A DNA stretch of 64,000 bases from Chlorocebus sabaeus. Its lineage: Eukaryota > Chordata > Mammalia > Primates > Cercopithecidae. Numbering within the stretch: the stretch's first letter is position 1; the number at the start of each line of letters is the position of its first letter. This document shows, in pieces, positions 31,055-43,829 of this stretch. The notes under the pieces are model-generated. The model did not search any database. It saw nothing but the letters and a program-made list of their open reading frames with translations, and had not been told where the DNA came from. Made by a program: the position numbers and the translations under genes. The DNA lies in contig NC_132926.1 in NCBI RefSeq assembly GCF_047675955.1, positions 16,989,826 to 17,053,825 on the forward strand, written 5' to 3'.

Positions 31055-32677
31055 TAGTTATTCTTAAATGTTTGGTAGAATTTACCAGTGAAACTATCCA
31101 GTCCTGTACTTCTTTGTTGTTGTTGTTGGGAGACTTTCATTTCTGATTCACCCTTGTTACTCATTACGGATTTATTCAGGTTTTCTGTTTCTTCCTGGTT
31201 CAGTCTTGGTAGGTTGTATGTGTCCAGAAATTTATCAATTTCTTCTAAGTTTTCCCTTTTGTTGATGTATACTTGTTCATAGTAATCGTAACTATCCTTT
31301 CTATTTCTGTGGTATCAGTTGTAATGTCTCCTTTTTTATTCCTAGTTTTGTGTATTTGGGCCTTACCTCTTTTTTCTTATCTAATGGTTTATAGATTTGG
31401 ATTATCTTTTTTAAACTAATTTTTGTTTCATTGATCTTTTGTAATGTTTTTGGCTCTATTTTGTTTAGCTTTGCTCTGATTCTATTATTTCTTTCTTTCT
31501 ACTAATTTTTAGTTTAGTTTCCTCTTTTCTAATTCCTTGAGAAACTTTTCCAGTTTCTAGTCCTGGAGGCATTGTTAGGTCGCTTATTTGAAATCTTTCT
31601 ACATTCTGATGATGGCATTTATTGCTATAAACTTTCCTCTTAGCACTGCTTTTGCTGTAATCCCATAGGTTATGCTATGTTGTGTTTCTATATTCATTTG
31701 TTTCAATACATTTTTTAATTTCCCATCTAATTTCTTCATTGACCCATTTGTCTTTCAGCATGTAATTTCCAAAGTTGTATTTGTAGAGTTTCCAAAGTTT
31801 CCCTTCTTCTTGATTTCTACTTGTATTACATTGTGGGTTGAGAAGATACTTGATATGATTTTAATTTTTCTTCCCTTGCTATTCTGCCACCCTGAGTTTC
31901 TGTGCTTCAGAGGGTTTCCACCACTTCCTTGCTAAATTTCAGTGTTCTCCCTTAGATATTCTACTTAAAGTTTAGTTTTATAGTGACGTTGATTTTTCTT
32001 TGTGGAAGAGATAGGTGTTGAGCACCTTCAGTCAGTCATTTAATGTGTTTATTATGTTTTAATGTTGAATAGCATTCCATTGTATCTACTACTTTTTATT
32101 TTTATTTTTATTTTTTGTGCCATTAACCTAATGAGGGGTATTTGGACCATTTTTATATTTTCAACAAACTAGAATTAAACCTTCTCTTAATATTTATTGG
32201 CAAGTGTTGTATTAAAACATGCATTTGTTAAATGGCAAAGAATGGGATTATAGAATTGTTTGAAAGATCTACACTTAACTTTTTAAGAAACTACTACATC
32301 GTTTTTCAAAACGGTTTTACCATTTTACATTCTGACCAGCGGTATGCGGAATTACCAGTTGCTTCATTTCTTTGCCATCATTGGTTATGGGCTTTCCTTT
32401 TAAATTTGAGATATTCTAATAGATGTTTGATGCTATTTAATTGTGGTTTTAATTTATATTTCCTTAGTGAGTAATAATGTTGAGCATCATTACAGGTGCT
32501 TATTTCTCATTCACATTTTCTCAGTGGTGAAGTGTCTATACAATATTTTTAAAACTGCTTTATTTAATTTGTTATAGTTGAGTTTTGAGATCTCTTTATA
32601 TATTTTGAATACAAGTTTGTGGCTTATCTTTTTATTTTGTTTTTAGAAGAAGAGATGTTTTTACATTTTCTTTCAGT

Positions 32678-33077
32678 TGTATTATATTGTATGAACCCAT
32701 TAAGGTGTATAAAAATTAACAGTAGATGGTTAGCATGGAACCAAAACAAAGAACAAAGAGTTTGTAACAGTTTCTAAAATCTGGAATACAGAAGTAATGT
32801 TTCCAAAAAATAATTCCAAAATTCCTGCATTTTTTTCCATATTGCTTAATTACTTTTAATATATATATATAGAAATCAACAGCCACAGGCCTGGCAGCAA
32901 GAATACAAGCCAGAAAACCAACCTCAAGTCTTGAACCATAATCATGATCTTTGGCTGTAATAGGAAAGCTCTCTCTCTCTGTCTCTCTCACACACACAGA
33001 GACACACAGACACACACACACACTCTTATTCACATCCATTCTCCCTCTCTCCAGTTCAAAGTCTAAGACATTAACAG
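32678..33077. other. Unassigned ~400-bp insert in the old L1
   Basis: L1 homology stops near 32678 and resumes near 33078 ('gtttttaattttgattaactcc'). The sequence between does not match any repeat I recognise. It includes a (TA)n at about 32860 and a CT/CA simple repeat at 32969-33024. The 107-codon minus-strand ORF at 32716-33039 spans that simple repeat and has no known domain. Confidence 0.6.
32969..33024. repeat. (CT)n/(CA)n compound simple repeat
   Basis: CT units followed by CACACA units with GA interruptions. Confidence 0.93.
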
Positions 33078-33420
33078 ACGTTTTTAATTTTGATTAACTC
33101 CAATGAAAAGAAAATAAAAGTTAGATAACATGCTTTTCATGTTGCACCAAATAAATTCTTGCTTAAAACAAGGTCAATAAATTTTTCTCCTATATTTTCT
33201 TATACAAGTTTTATACTTCAAAATTTTGTATTTAGGTATATGATTTATTTTGAGTTAATGTATGCATATAATAAAAGTTTTAGGTCAAAGTTCAATTTTT
33301 TGCAAGTGAATATGCAACTGTCTCAGATCATTTGTTGAGAAAACTTTTCTTTTTGTACTGAATTGCCTTTTTATATTTGTCAATAATACATTGACTATAT
33401 ATATGTAAGAATCTATTCCT

Positions 33421-33791
33421 TGAGTTCGTGTCCTTTGTAGGGACGTGGATGCAGCTGGAAACCATCATTCTCAGCAAACTATAGCAAGAACAGAAAACCA
33501 AATACCGCGTGTTCTCACTCATAGGTGGGAACTGAACAATGAGAACACTTGGACACAGAAAGGGGAACATCACACACCGGGGCCTATTGTGGGAATGGGG
33601 GAGGGGGGAGGGATAGCATTAGGAGATATACCTAATATAAATGACGAGTTAATGCGTGCAGCACACCAACACGGCACATGTATACATAGGTAACAAACCT
33701 GCACGTTGTGCACATGTACCCTAGAACTTAAAGTATAATAATAATAATAATAATAATAATAAACTACTCTCACACATCCCAAAAAAAAAAA
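33421..33791 (+). mobile_element. L1PA-type L1, 5'-truncated, with extra 3' segment
   Basis: Starts within the ORF2 C-terminus ('gagttcgtgtcctttgtagg') and runs through the 3' UTR G-rich tract (about 33586-33612) and 'cacatgtaccctagaactta' to a (TAA)n tail. After the tail come 17 non-L1 bases (33764-33780) and a second A run. A target duplication, aatctatt(c/t)ct, lies at 33410-33420 and 33792-33802. An AATAAA is present at 33758-33763. This is the youngest L1 in the window. Confidence 0.93.
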
Positions 33792-34054
33792 AATCTATTT
33801 CTGGACATTTTATTATATTCCATTAAAGTATTTATCTTCTTGTCAGCACAGCCTTTATCAACGAAACTTTAAAATGATATTTGTAGTGTGAATCTTCCAA
33901 CATTGTTTTTCTTTTTCAAAGTTGTTTTATCTAGGTTATTTTTATTTCCATATGAATATTAGAAATGACTCATCAATTTTTACATAAACATTACTAGAAT
34001 GTCGATTAAAATGTTAATAAATCTATATATCACTTTGTAAGTAACTGACTTCTT

Positions 34055-34348
34055 TTTGTTTGTTTTTGAGACTGAATCTTGCTCTGTCACTCAGGCTGGA
34101 GTGCAATGGTGCAATCTTGGCTCGCTGCTACTTCCTCCCTCTGGTTTCAAGTGATTCTCCCGCCTCAGCCTTCCGAGTAGCTGGAACTACAGGTGCCCAC
34201 CACCATGCCCGGCTACTTATTTGTATTTTTAGTAGAGATGGGATTTCACTGTGTTGGCCAGGATGGTCTCGATTTCCTAACCTCGTGATCCGCCCGCCTC
34301 AGCTTCCCAAAGTACTGGGAACAGGTGTGAGCCACCATGTCTGGCCTC
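34055..34348 (-). mobile_element. AluS-type element, antisense
   Basis: Reverse complement of a full Alu with a degenerate T-rich tail. A perfect 16-bp target duplication, aagtaactgacttctt, lies at 34039-34054 and 34349-34364. Inserted in the old L1. The 128-codon ORF at 34060-34446 is an Alu by-product. Confidence 0.96.
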
Positions 34349-34526
34349 AAGTAACTGACTTCTTAAACAGTGTTGGATTTTTATTCATTAACACATCACT
34401 CCAGTCGTTTAATTCCTCTTTAATTTTGCTTAAAAATGGTTTGTAAATTTTGGTACACGTGTCTTATCTGTTTTCTATTATATTGATCTCTAAGTCTTTT
34501 ATATTTTCTTTTATATTTTATGGTTA

Positions 34527-34652
34527 TTTATTTATTAGAGACGAGGTCTCAGTATGTTGCCTAGGCTGGTCTTGAACTCCTGGCCTCAAGTAATCCTCCC
34601 ACCTTGGGTTTCCAAAGTGCTTGGATTACAGGTGTGAGCCATTGCACCTGGT
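34527..34652 (-). mobile_element. Alu monomer-size fragment, antisense
   Basis: 'tattagagacgaggtctcag' to 'gtgtgagccattgcacctgg': a single-monomer, J-like Alu segment (free left monomer or FRAM-like) in reverse, inside the old L1. Confidence 0.85.
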
Positions 34653-35154
34653 GTTTTATATTTTTTTCTATGTCATCAGGAATTGCATTTTTATTATGAT
34701 TTTTGAGTGTTTTTTGTTAGTATATAGAATTGAATATTTATATTGGGCTTCTATCATACCAAATTGGTAAATTCACTTAGTTATAGTATTTTATACACAG
34801 ATGATAATATAGTCAATGAATAGCGTACTTTTGTTTCTTCCTTTCTAATTGGGATGACTTTTTTCTTTTTCTTTTTTAAAATTATGCCACTGGCTAAAAC
34901 CTGCCATACGAAGTGAAGAAAGTTGTAAGAAAGAACTTCTTTGCTTGTTTATGACCTTAGGTTAAAATCATTCAATTACTCATCATTAAATGTTATGTTA
35001 GCTGTATATTTTTCATAGATATCCTTTATCGGCATGAAGAAGCTCCCTTATATTTACAGTTTGCTGAGAGTTTTTATTGGGAATGGATGATGGGTTTTGT
35101 CAATGCTTTTTCAGCATCTAATGAGATGACTATCTTTTTTTTTTTTAAGTTTAT

Positions 35155-35800
35155 TCATGTGAGAAATTACATTGATTTAATTTATTTAAAATAGACTTTA
35201 ATTTTAGAGCAGTTTTAGATTTAAAGAAAACTTGAGGAAATACTTTTACCATATATTCTACACCAGTGTCCTCTATTATTATATCTTCGGTCATCATGAC
35301 ACATTTATTACAACTAATGAAAAATATCGATATATTATTAGCTAAAATCCACAGTTTATTCAGATTTCCTTTGTTTCCTCTTAACATCCTTTCTTCAGGA
35401 TTCCATCCAGTGCACCATACTACATTTATACATGTCACCTTAGGTTCCTCTTGTCTATAAATTTCTTAGACTTTTTTTGTATTTGGCCATTGAAGAGTAT
35501 TGGTTAGGTATTTAAGAAAACGTCCTCATTGGAATTTTTCTGAAGTTGTTCTTGTGATTAGATTAAGATTATGGGTTTTAGGTAGTAAAACCACTGAGGT
35601 AAAGTACAATTTTCATTACATCACATTAACAGTACATACTATCCATATGGTTTATAACTGTTGATGTTGACCTTGATCATTTGTCTAAGGTATTGTCAGA
35701 TTTCTCTCCTATAAGTTTATTCTATTTATCTCCCTGTTTCCATACGGTACTTATTAGAAGGAAGTCACTATGCACAGCTCATACTGACATAAAAGGACAT
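35155..35800 (-). mobile_element. L1M/HAL1-type 3' end inserted in the old L1, antisense
   Basis: Starts with a T-rich run and 'tttaattttagagcagtttta', then 'gacacatttattacaactaatga', 'taaaatccacagtttattcag', 'gaaggaagtcactatgcacagc'. This is a different old L1 3' region from the element around it, which resumes at 'cattgatttttaaatgtta'. Confidence 0.7.
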
Positions 35801-37129
35801 TCATTGATTTTTAAATGTTAAGTAAAATTTGCTTTCTAAATAAAAACTACTTGGTCATCAGGCACTATGATTTTCACATAATTTTTTTTTCAAATTTGCT
35901 AAAATTTTAAGGGTTTTGAATCTTTACGAAGGATATTGATTTATCAATTTTTGTATTATTTCTTTGTCTAGTTTTCATATAACAATAATACTGATTTCAT
36001 AGAGAGAGGTGAGGAATATTCCCAATTAAATTTTATGAAAGAGTTTATTTAGGATTCTTTTTTTCTTCCTTAAATGTTTGACAGAATTCCTCAGGGAAGC
36101 CATCTGGACCAAGGATTTTCTTTGTAGAAAGAGTTTTCACTACAAATCCAGTTTTTAAAATAGATATAGAATTATTCCAGTTATCCATATCTACCTGTGT
36201 GAGCTTTTCTATTTTGTATCATTTGATAAATGTGTCCATTTCATCCAACATGAAACATTTATTAGCATGATATTGTTCATAATATTCCCTTATTGTCATT
36301 TTAACATCTGTATATTTTATAGTGATATCATCTTTCCTCACACTGGAAAGGTATGTGTTGTCTCCTTTTTCTGATTAACTTATCAAATGATTAATGTAGA
36401 ATTTCATCAATTTTCTTGATCTCGCTGCAACAATTTCTGGTTTCATTGATTTCTTTCTATTATTTTTTCAGATTTATAATTTATTGCTTTCCATGCTGGT
36501 CTTTATTATAATCTTTCTTCTACTTACTTTGGGTTTAATTTGCTCTTCTTCTTTCTGCTTTTTAAGGGAAAAGATGAAGTCACTGACTTGAGTGACCTTT
36601 GAGACTTTTCCTTTTCCCTAAGCTAGGCTTTCAGTGTTAGACATTTCCTCCTAGGTACTATTTTTGTAGCATCCCATTAATTTTGATATGTTATTGTATT
36701 TTCATTTTCAGTTAATGCAAAATACGATTTAGTTTTCCTTCTAATTTTTTTGCTTTGTTGATTAGTTAAAAGTATGTTATTTAGTTTGCAACAATTTGGG
36801 AATTTTATAGATATTTTTCTATTGTCAATTTCTAATTAATTTCATTGTAGTCAGAGAAGCCATGTTTTGTGACTTGCATCATTTTAAACTTATCGAGACT
36901 TGCTTTATGGTTTGGAATATATCTCATTCAATACATGTTTGATGTGTACTTGATAAAAATCTATTTTATATTGGTGTTGACTACAGTGTTATATAATTTT
37001 CAATTAGGTCAAATTGTCTGGCTAGTTCAGATTTTCCATAGTAATATTCTATCTACTTATTCTAGATTTTTTAGATATGGTACAAAAAGGAGAAATAATT
37101 TTAAAGGTAATAAATTAGATTGCATGTTT

Positions 37130-38475
37130 AAAAATGTACTTTTCAAGCCACCATTAAGAAAGTGAAAACACAAGCTACCAATTAGGAAAAATACATATAC
37201 AAAATGCATTTCTGATAAAAAAAAAATTGTACCTCAGATAAGAACTCTTAGAACTCATTAATAAGACAAATAACCAATTTAAAAGTTTTTGAGTATTTGA
37301 ATAGACATTTCACCAAAGGCAACGCACACATGAAAAGATGTTCAATACTGTTAGTTGTCATGGTAATGCAAATTAATATAAGGAGATAACATGTTACTTC
37401 CAACAGAATTCCTTCAATTTTTTTTAAATAATTAAAAATTAATTAAAAAATCTAAAAAGCAAACGGTAACAAGTGTTTACAAGGATGTAAAGAAACTAGA
37501 ATCTTGTACATTGCTAGTCCAGAATTAAAATGGTACACCTGTTTTGGAGAACAGTTTGGTAGTTTCTTAAACAATTAAATATACATTTACCCTAAGACTC
37601 AGCTTTCCACATCTAGATATTCTCCCACAAGAAGTGAACATATATACCCACACAGAGACTTGTATGTGAAAGTTCATAGCACCATTATTTATCACAGCCA
37701 AAAAGTTGAAACAACCCAAACAACCACAACCTGATGAATAAATAAAATGTTGTGTCCTTACAATAAAATACTATTTTCTAACTGCTATAGTCTGAATGTA
37801 CCAAACAAAACTCGTTGAAATTTAGATGCCAATTTTACAGTACTGCGAGGCAGAACATTTAAGGGGTAATCAGATGGAATAATGCCATTATTGTAGGAGT
37901 GAATACTGATTGAAATGATAAATTTGGTTCAATTTCTGTCTCTTGGGCTTGCTTGCCCTTCTACCGTATTAAATATGTTGTAGCAAGTAGGACCTTGCTA
38001 GTTGCCAGTAGCATGCTCTTGGACCCCTCGGCCTCCAAAACTGTGAGGTAAACACACTCATTGAAAAAAATAAGTATTCACTCATTATAGCAGCACGAAA
38101 TGAACTAATAATAAAAAAAAGTTCTGATTCTTATTACAACATGAATGAATCTTAAAAGCATTTTATTAAGTAAATTAAGTCAGTTTCAAAGTAGCACATA
38201 TAAGTATGATTCCATTGACACGGCACACTCACAACAGACCATCTATAACAATGGATATTAGGTAAGAGTTTCCTGGGGCTGGGAGGTGGTGAAGTGTTAG
38301 GGAGTGATTGCTAATGGGCAGAAGGGAACTTATTGGCATGATAAAAATGTTTTGAAATTGAATTGTGCTGATGTATACAACTCAGTAACTTTACAAAACA
38401 TAATTGAATTATATACTAAAAATAAGTACATTTTATTGAATACAAATTATTCTTCAATAAAGTTGTTCTAAAGCA
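37130..38475 (+). mobile_element. L1M 3' end, sense, interrupted by an LTR
   Basis: 'ccaccattaagaaagtgaaaa' through 'gaatagacatttcaccaaagg', 'ttcatagcaccattatttat', 'acatgaatgaatcttaaaagc', 'tttcctggggctgggaggtgg' to 'attcttcaataaagttgttc'. Late ORF2 and 3' UTR of an old L1 running opposite to the preceding L1, so two L1 5'-truncation points face each other at about 37076-37130. Confidence 0.85.
37783..38110 (+). mobile_element. MaLR LTR (MST/MLT1 type), sense
   Basis: Begins TGCTATAGTCTGAATGT and contains 'ggggtaatcagatggaataatg', 'ggcctccaaaactgtgagg' and a terminal 'atgaactaata'. These are the landmark words of MaLR LTRs. It interrupts the sense L1M. Confidence 0.85.
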
Positions 38476-38743
38476 TGTAAATACAGCAAATAAGAAAACT
38501 GGAATATATTCTAAATATTAGATATTAGAAAAATATTAATTTTTTATGTGTAATTATATTATGAATTTGTATAATAAGGCAGTTATTAAAATGAAGTATG
38601 ATGTCTGTGACCTACTGTCAAGTGGTTCGGCAATATATCACATATATAGGTAAAGGAAATATGCTAAAATATTAATAGTTGTAGAACTACATAGAAATTA
38701 TACAGGTATTATTTGTATTAGTATTCAACACCTCAAGCTGAAA
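38476..38743. other. Unique AT-rich DNA
   Basis: No gene or clear repeat. Confidence 0.5.
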
Positions 38744-38754
38744 TATTTTATTTT

Positions 38755-39058
<304 letters not shown>

Positions 39059-39358
39059 ATTTTATTTTTTCTCTGGAGATAAGGTCTCTTTATCTTGCCC
39101 AGGCTGGAGTGCAGCAGCACAGTAATAGTTCACTGTAGCCTCAAACTCCAGAGCTTAAATGATCCTCCTGCCTCAGCCTCCTGAGTAGCTGGGACTACAG
39201 GTGCGTGCCACCACACTTGGCCAATTATGTAAATTTTTTTATGGAAACAAGGTCTCACTGTGTTGCCCAGGCTGTTCTTGAACTCCCGGGCTCAAGCAGT
39301 CCTCCCATCTTGGCCTACTAAATTGCTGGTATGATAGGCATGAGCCACCATGTCCAGC
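39059..39358 (-). mobile_element. AluJ-type element, antisense
   Basis: 'ggagataaggtctctttatctt' through 'ggaaacaaggtctcactgtg' to 'gagccaccatgtccagc'. Heavily mutated J-type copy. Confidence 0.92.
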
Positions 39359-39799
39359 TTAAAAAATCTTATAATAGACACATTGAAAAAATGTTGTATC
39401 ATATTAAACGCTGGAAAAGCATCAGGAAAAATTAACCAACCAGCCATTCTTTGTGGAAATTCTAACTAAAGTAGAAATAGAAGTAAATGGCTTTACATTT
39501 AAAGAAAAAAAACCCAATTGTTATAAACTCTAAGCACATATTGTACTAATATTGTTGAGATATTAAACCTATTTTACAGTAAATCAGAAACTAGAGAGTA
39601 ATATCTGCTAATATAATTTTAATATTGTATCTACATTTTTAAATGCAATGACAGGAAAATTAATAATTAGAACACATATTGAATTCTTTAATTTTTTCTG
39701 GTGACCCAATGACTTCAGTAAAAACGACTAGGTTTAATTTAAAAAATGTGTAAGATGGCTGAATAAAAGTAAAATATAAAAGCAATGAGAGCATTTCTC
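39359..39799. other. AT-rich DNA, possibly decayed L1
   Basis: No gene. Composition and direction suggest the upstream part of the L1M that becomes recognisable at about 39800, but individual words are too diverged to assign. Confidence 0.4.
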
Positions 39800-39989
39800 T
39801 AGTCTTATAATAAGTGCTATAAATCAAAGAGAGAATAATTTCATTTATAATAACAAGAAAAACTATAAAATTTAAAAGCCTATTTAAAGGAATATACTAA
39901 GGAAAACTGTGTAGGAATTTATCATGAAATAGTAATTTTCCCCAGATTAGCATATAAATTCAATGCAATTTCTATTAGAATACAAGAAG

Positions 39990-40328
39990 TGGGTTGGGTG
40001 TGCTGGCTCATGCCTATAATCCCAGCATTTTAGGAGGCCAAGGTGGGTGGATCACTTGAGACCACGGGTCCCAGATCAGCCTGGCCAGTATGGTGAAACC
40101 CGGTATCTACTAAAAATACAAAAATTAGCTGAGTGACATGGTACACACCTGTAATTTCAGCTACTCGGGAGGTTGAGGTGGGAGAATGACTTCAACCTGG
40201 GAGACAGAGGTTGCAGTGAGCAGAGAGTGCGCCACTGCACTCCAGCCTGGGTGATGTAGTGAGACTCTGTCTCAAAAAAAAAAAAAAAAAAAAAAAAGAA
40301 AAGAAAAAGAAAAGAAAAGAAAAGAAAA
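39990..40328 (+). mobile_element. Alu element, sense, with (AAAAG)n tail
   Basis: Full Alu ('gttgggtgtgctggctcatg' to 'gtgagactctgtctc') followed by an A23-type run and AAAAG/AAAAAG units to about 40328. The flanks agaatacaagaag (39977-39989) and agaatatcaaaag (40329-40341) are a diverged target duplication. Confidence 0.94.
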
Positions 40329-40581
40329 AGAATATCAAAAGCGTATTTTGTGAACAACTGAATAAAATAATTTTGAAGCTCAAATGGAAGAGCAAATACC
40401 TGTAAATAGCCAAATAAAGCACAAAAAGAAAAATGAGGGAAAAAATTACCTTCCCAGGCAACAGAATATGCTGTAAAGTGTCCGGGATAAATTTAATATG
40501 GTGTTAGTATAGAATAATACATATGGATCAGTGGAACTGAGTGGAGAATCCAAAGTTAGACCCCATATATAAGAGAGAGAT

Positions 40582-40615
<34 letters not shown>

Positions 40616-40628
40616 GTGTATATATATG
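40582..40628. repeat. (AC)n(TA)n microsatellite
   Basis: About 13 AC units followed by TATATGTGTATATATA. Confidence 0.95.
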
Positions 40629-41352
40629 AGCTTTGGTGGTTATTCAACAAGAAAATACTCTCAGTAAATTGTATTGACAAAGCTAGCTGTCCTTGGGGTG
40701 AGGGGTGTTCAAATTTCTTATTTCTTACATTTACAAAATTAAATATTATGGATGGATTAAAATAAAACTTTAAATAATATACAATATTAAACTCTTGCAA
40801 AAAATAATCATAATAAGGGTGATAGGTACATGGTACACAAAGTGAGACAGAGTATGAGACTGGAATTCCAGAAATTACAAAATAAACAGAGCCAAATTTG
40901 AAAATATACAGCTTAAAAGGTACTGACAAACAAACTGACAAAAATTCATACGTAAGTAAAAACATTAAAACAATTGAAAATCAGATGACAAAGGTTGTGA
41001 CTATAATACCTGAAGAAATTTTCATTGACAAGTTGCACAAAAGAACTCATTTGAGATATAAAGATCATGAATAAACCTTTCACAGAAGAGGAAAAGCAAC
41101 TAACGTATTAAAATGCTATAATTTACCAGTAGTCAGATAAAACTAAAGTGATATAATTTTTTACAACTACCTACTTGACATAAATTATAAGGAGCTATAT
41201 AACACTCCATGGTAGGAATGTGTAAAAAGGCATACTCCTGAATTGATAGTGAAAATATAAACATATAAATATGAACGCACTATATAGAAGTGTAAACTTA
41301 AGTATGTATACATAGTTGTGTGTACATGTAGGAATAGATAGTAGTGCTTGTA

Positions 41353-41707
41353 CAGCTGTGCATCCCATAACAATGTTTTGATCAACAACAAACTGCATAT
41401 AGGATGGCAGTCCCATAAGATTATAATACCATATTTTTACTGTATCTTTTCTATGTTTAGATATGTTTAGATACACAAACACTTACCATCATGTTACAAT
41501 TGCCTACAGTATTCAATACAGTAACATGCTGTACAGGTTTGTAGCCTAGGAAAAATAAGCTATACCTATATCACATAGCCTAGGTGTGTAGTAGGCTATA
41601 CCACCTAGCTATATGTAAATACACTCACCTGATGTTCCCACAATGATAAAATTGCCTAATAATGCATTTCTCAGAATGTATCCCTGTCATTAAGCAATGC
41701 ATGACTG
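41353..41707. mobile_element. Tigger-family MITE, near complete
   Basis: The termini CAGCTGTGCATCCCATAACA and the reverse complement of the right end (CAGTCATGCATTGCTTAATG) are inverted repeats. TA dinucleotides flank at 41351-41352 and 41708-41709. The interior 'cccataagattataatacca', 'gtttgtagcctagg', 'ggtgtgtagtaggctatacc' is typical of an MER/Tigger non-autonomous element. No coding capacity. Confidence 0.88.
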
Positions 41708-42369
41708 TATTTACAGAAAAAATATGCAGACTCATACACTAGGAATTATGAAGGATGGGGTCAAGAAAATAAGACTACACGAAGAATACAAATCCAAATG
41801 CATAAGCACTGCTTGCATTCATATAAACTTTCTTCATATTTCTTACTGAATAAAAAAATTAAAAAGGAAAACACACACAGTATTAATATGCAATGTAATA
41901 TGATCCCAGTGATAATTATTTCATGCCTCTATTATTCCAGTTGCCCTCTAGCACAACTTTTTGCACTCAATCACTTCCCACTTAATTTCATTGCTTGCAC
42001 CACAGGTTAAGTCTCCTCCAAATCTATTTTCACATTATCATCTTTCTACAAATGGCATCAGAGGTGTTATACCATCTGCAAATCCAGTTCAACTCACTCA
42101 AACTATGGTGGAAGATTTTGTATTATCATCTCTCTAAGACATCTTTTTTGTTCCTCAGTTTATTTTACACATGCATTTCTAACCTCAGCTCCTCAGTATT
42201 ATCCTCACTCCCACCAAATCAATGTTTGCTGTGCCAAATCGCATAGTAGGCTTACTGCTATTTCCTTGATTATTATAGTTCTTTCAAATAAAATATTCCC
42301 CAGCCTCCCCCTCAGCAGCTCATGTCATTGATGTTCCTTAAAATACCACTTTATTGCAAATTAAAAGAC
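41708..42369. other. Unassigned DNA
   Basis: No gene. Possibly contains decayed L1 or L2 sequence, but I could not assign it. Confidence 0.45.
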
Positions 42370-42680
42370 TTCACCCATCCTTATCCATTGATCCATTTCT
42401 GGGAATAGTCATTGAGGGTCAAAAAGATTTAGTGACTAAGATGTTCATTGAAACTCTGTTTATAATAGACACAACATCAGAAACAGCTGTACTATTAGAA
42501 GAGAATAAGTTAAATAAATTCCAGCACGTCAATACAACACTAAAGCAGGCATTAAAAATCATGACTATAAAAATCATGGCAGTAAATATTTTAGTGTTTA
42601 TTCTTAAATTTAGAAAAAAAAGATTTCAAAACATAGTAATTGTTTAATTGATGAAGTTGTGTGTTATGCAACACTACAGA
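42370..42680 (+). mobile_element. L1M 3'-region fragment, sense
   Basis: 'gatccatttctgggaatag', 'tgactaagatgttcattgaa', 'ctctgtttataatagacaca', 'gttaaataaattccagcacg', 'gcaggcattaaaaatcatga' follow the L1M ORF2 C-terminus in order. The ORF at 42354-42647 is an open patch of this repeat without an intact domain. Confidence 0.75.
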
Positions 42681-43829
42681 GATAATTTATAAGGAAACGT
42701 AGTAATTAGTTTCACAGGGTGGTTTCTTATTATATTCTTCATGAATGAATGATGGTGTCACTGCCAAGACCAATTTGCGAAAAGCAATTCAAAGATACTT
42801 TAGCGCACACACACAAAAAAAGGGAGTAGGAGAGTACATGGTGCTAAGCTGGATGGCTTATTTACAGAATAGAACTTGAAGATTTGGAATGGGCAGGTCA
42901 CATTTTTCAGTAAAGCCTTCCTAAACATTGGTTCTCCTAGTCACAGTTATGTTTAATTATGAATATTTACTTAGAGACAGTGAATTGGAGATTATATTAT
43001 CTGGCATGTCTGGAGGGCAGATACTTTCTGCTATCAGTTAAATGCAATCGACAGAATTTATGTGAAATTTACATTATCAGGTAAAAATTGTAAAACCTGA
43101 TGTGATAGATGCCAACCCAATAGCCCTTGGCAAACTTTTTCTTCTGATCTTTAGAAGCATAAAGTCTGGAAAACTAAGTACTCACTTTTACAGACTTCTT
43201 TACAGCTGGGTTTACTTATGCAACACAGTTATATACCATGAGATCTAAGTAGAAGTTCCTTGGGATTCTGGGAATTTCTGCTTCCTTGATAATAAGAGAC
43301 AGATACACCCAGCACTGTCCCTTCCTACTTTCTTCTTGCCTTCAACACAGAGATGATGCCTGGAGCTTTTCAAGCTTCCAGGAGGGAAGGGCCAAGGGGA
43401 CTCCAGATATTAAACAGAGATTTGCTCAAATAATTTCAAGTGTTATAGTTTAGAGAAGTGCCTCACAGGAAAAATAAAGAGTCTCCAGCTGGTGCTAAAA
43501 CATTTGATCTAATAAATAATAAACATAACAAAATATGTGAACGCATTTTCATGATAAACATCCAAATAATACTGAAAAGTACATTAAGTGAAAAACACAT
43601 ACCATACAACTTTCCTTAACCCAGATGCAATTCCCTTATCAAGAGGAATAGCTGAAAATAACTAGCTGTTCAAGATCTCTGTATAAGAATTTACATCCCA
43701 TATATGTATATATGGTTTAGTTTTATATGATTTAGCCAGAAATGATAATGTGTGTACCATTTTGAAACATTTCTTCATCATTTATTAATGTGACATGAAA
43801 GTTCAGATGTGTCCATACAGGTGTAATTT
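42681..43829. other. Mostly unique DNA with one possible old repeat
   Basis: The part at about 43120-43420 ('gggattctgggaatttctgc', 'ttgataataagagacagata', 'gccttcaacacagagatgatg') looks like a medium-reiteration repeat I have seen before but cannot name. The rest shows no gene or repeat. Confidence 0.4.

Larger units (their letters stand above)
28321..32055 (-). mobile_element. Younger L1 (L1MA/PB age) inserted in the old L1, antisense
   Basis: 3' UTR at about 28340-28700, then ORF2 in reverse ('ctggtaaccaatactctactc', 'ttattgtgaatagtgctctg', 'ccagttttcccagcaccattt'), up to about 31890. The last ~165 bp (31890-32055) are less certain. It is better preserved than the L1 around it, which resumes right after it at about 32056, so it is a nested insertion. 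Residual ORF2 frames are listed separately. Confidence 0.82.
39800..41180 (+). mobile_element. Old L1M/HAL1 ORF2 fragment, sense, interrupted by an Alu
   Basis: 'aaattcaatgcaatttctatt' before the Alu continues after it as 'ttgaagctcaaatggaagagc', 'tacatatggatcagtggaac', 'gtggttattcaacaagaaaa'. These follow the L1 ORF2 RT-thumb region in order. Many stops. The 145-codon minus ORF at 40528-40965 is noise in this L1 and its (CA)n. Confidence 0.75.

Noticed and set aside
34060..34446. 128-codon plus-strand ORF
   Set aside because: Reads through an antisense Alu and adjoining L1; Alu-type translation, no gene.
40528..40965. 145-codon minus-strand ORF, the longest in the window
   Set aside because: Antisense to an old L1M fragment and includes a (CA)n translated as CVCV repeats; no domain.
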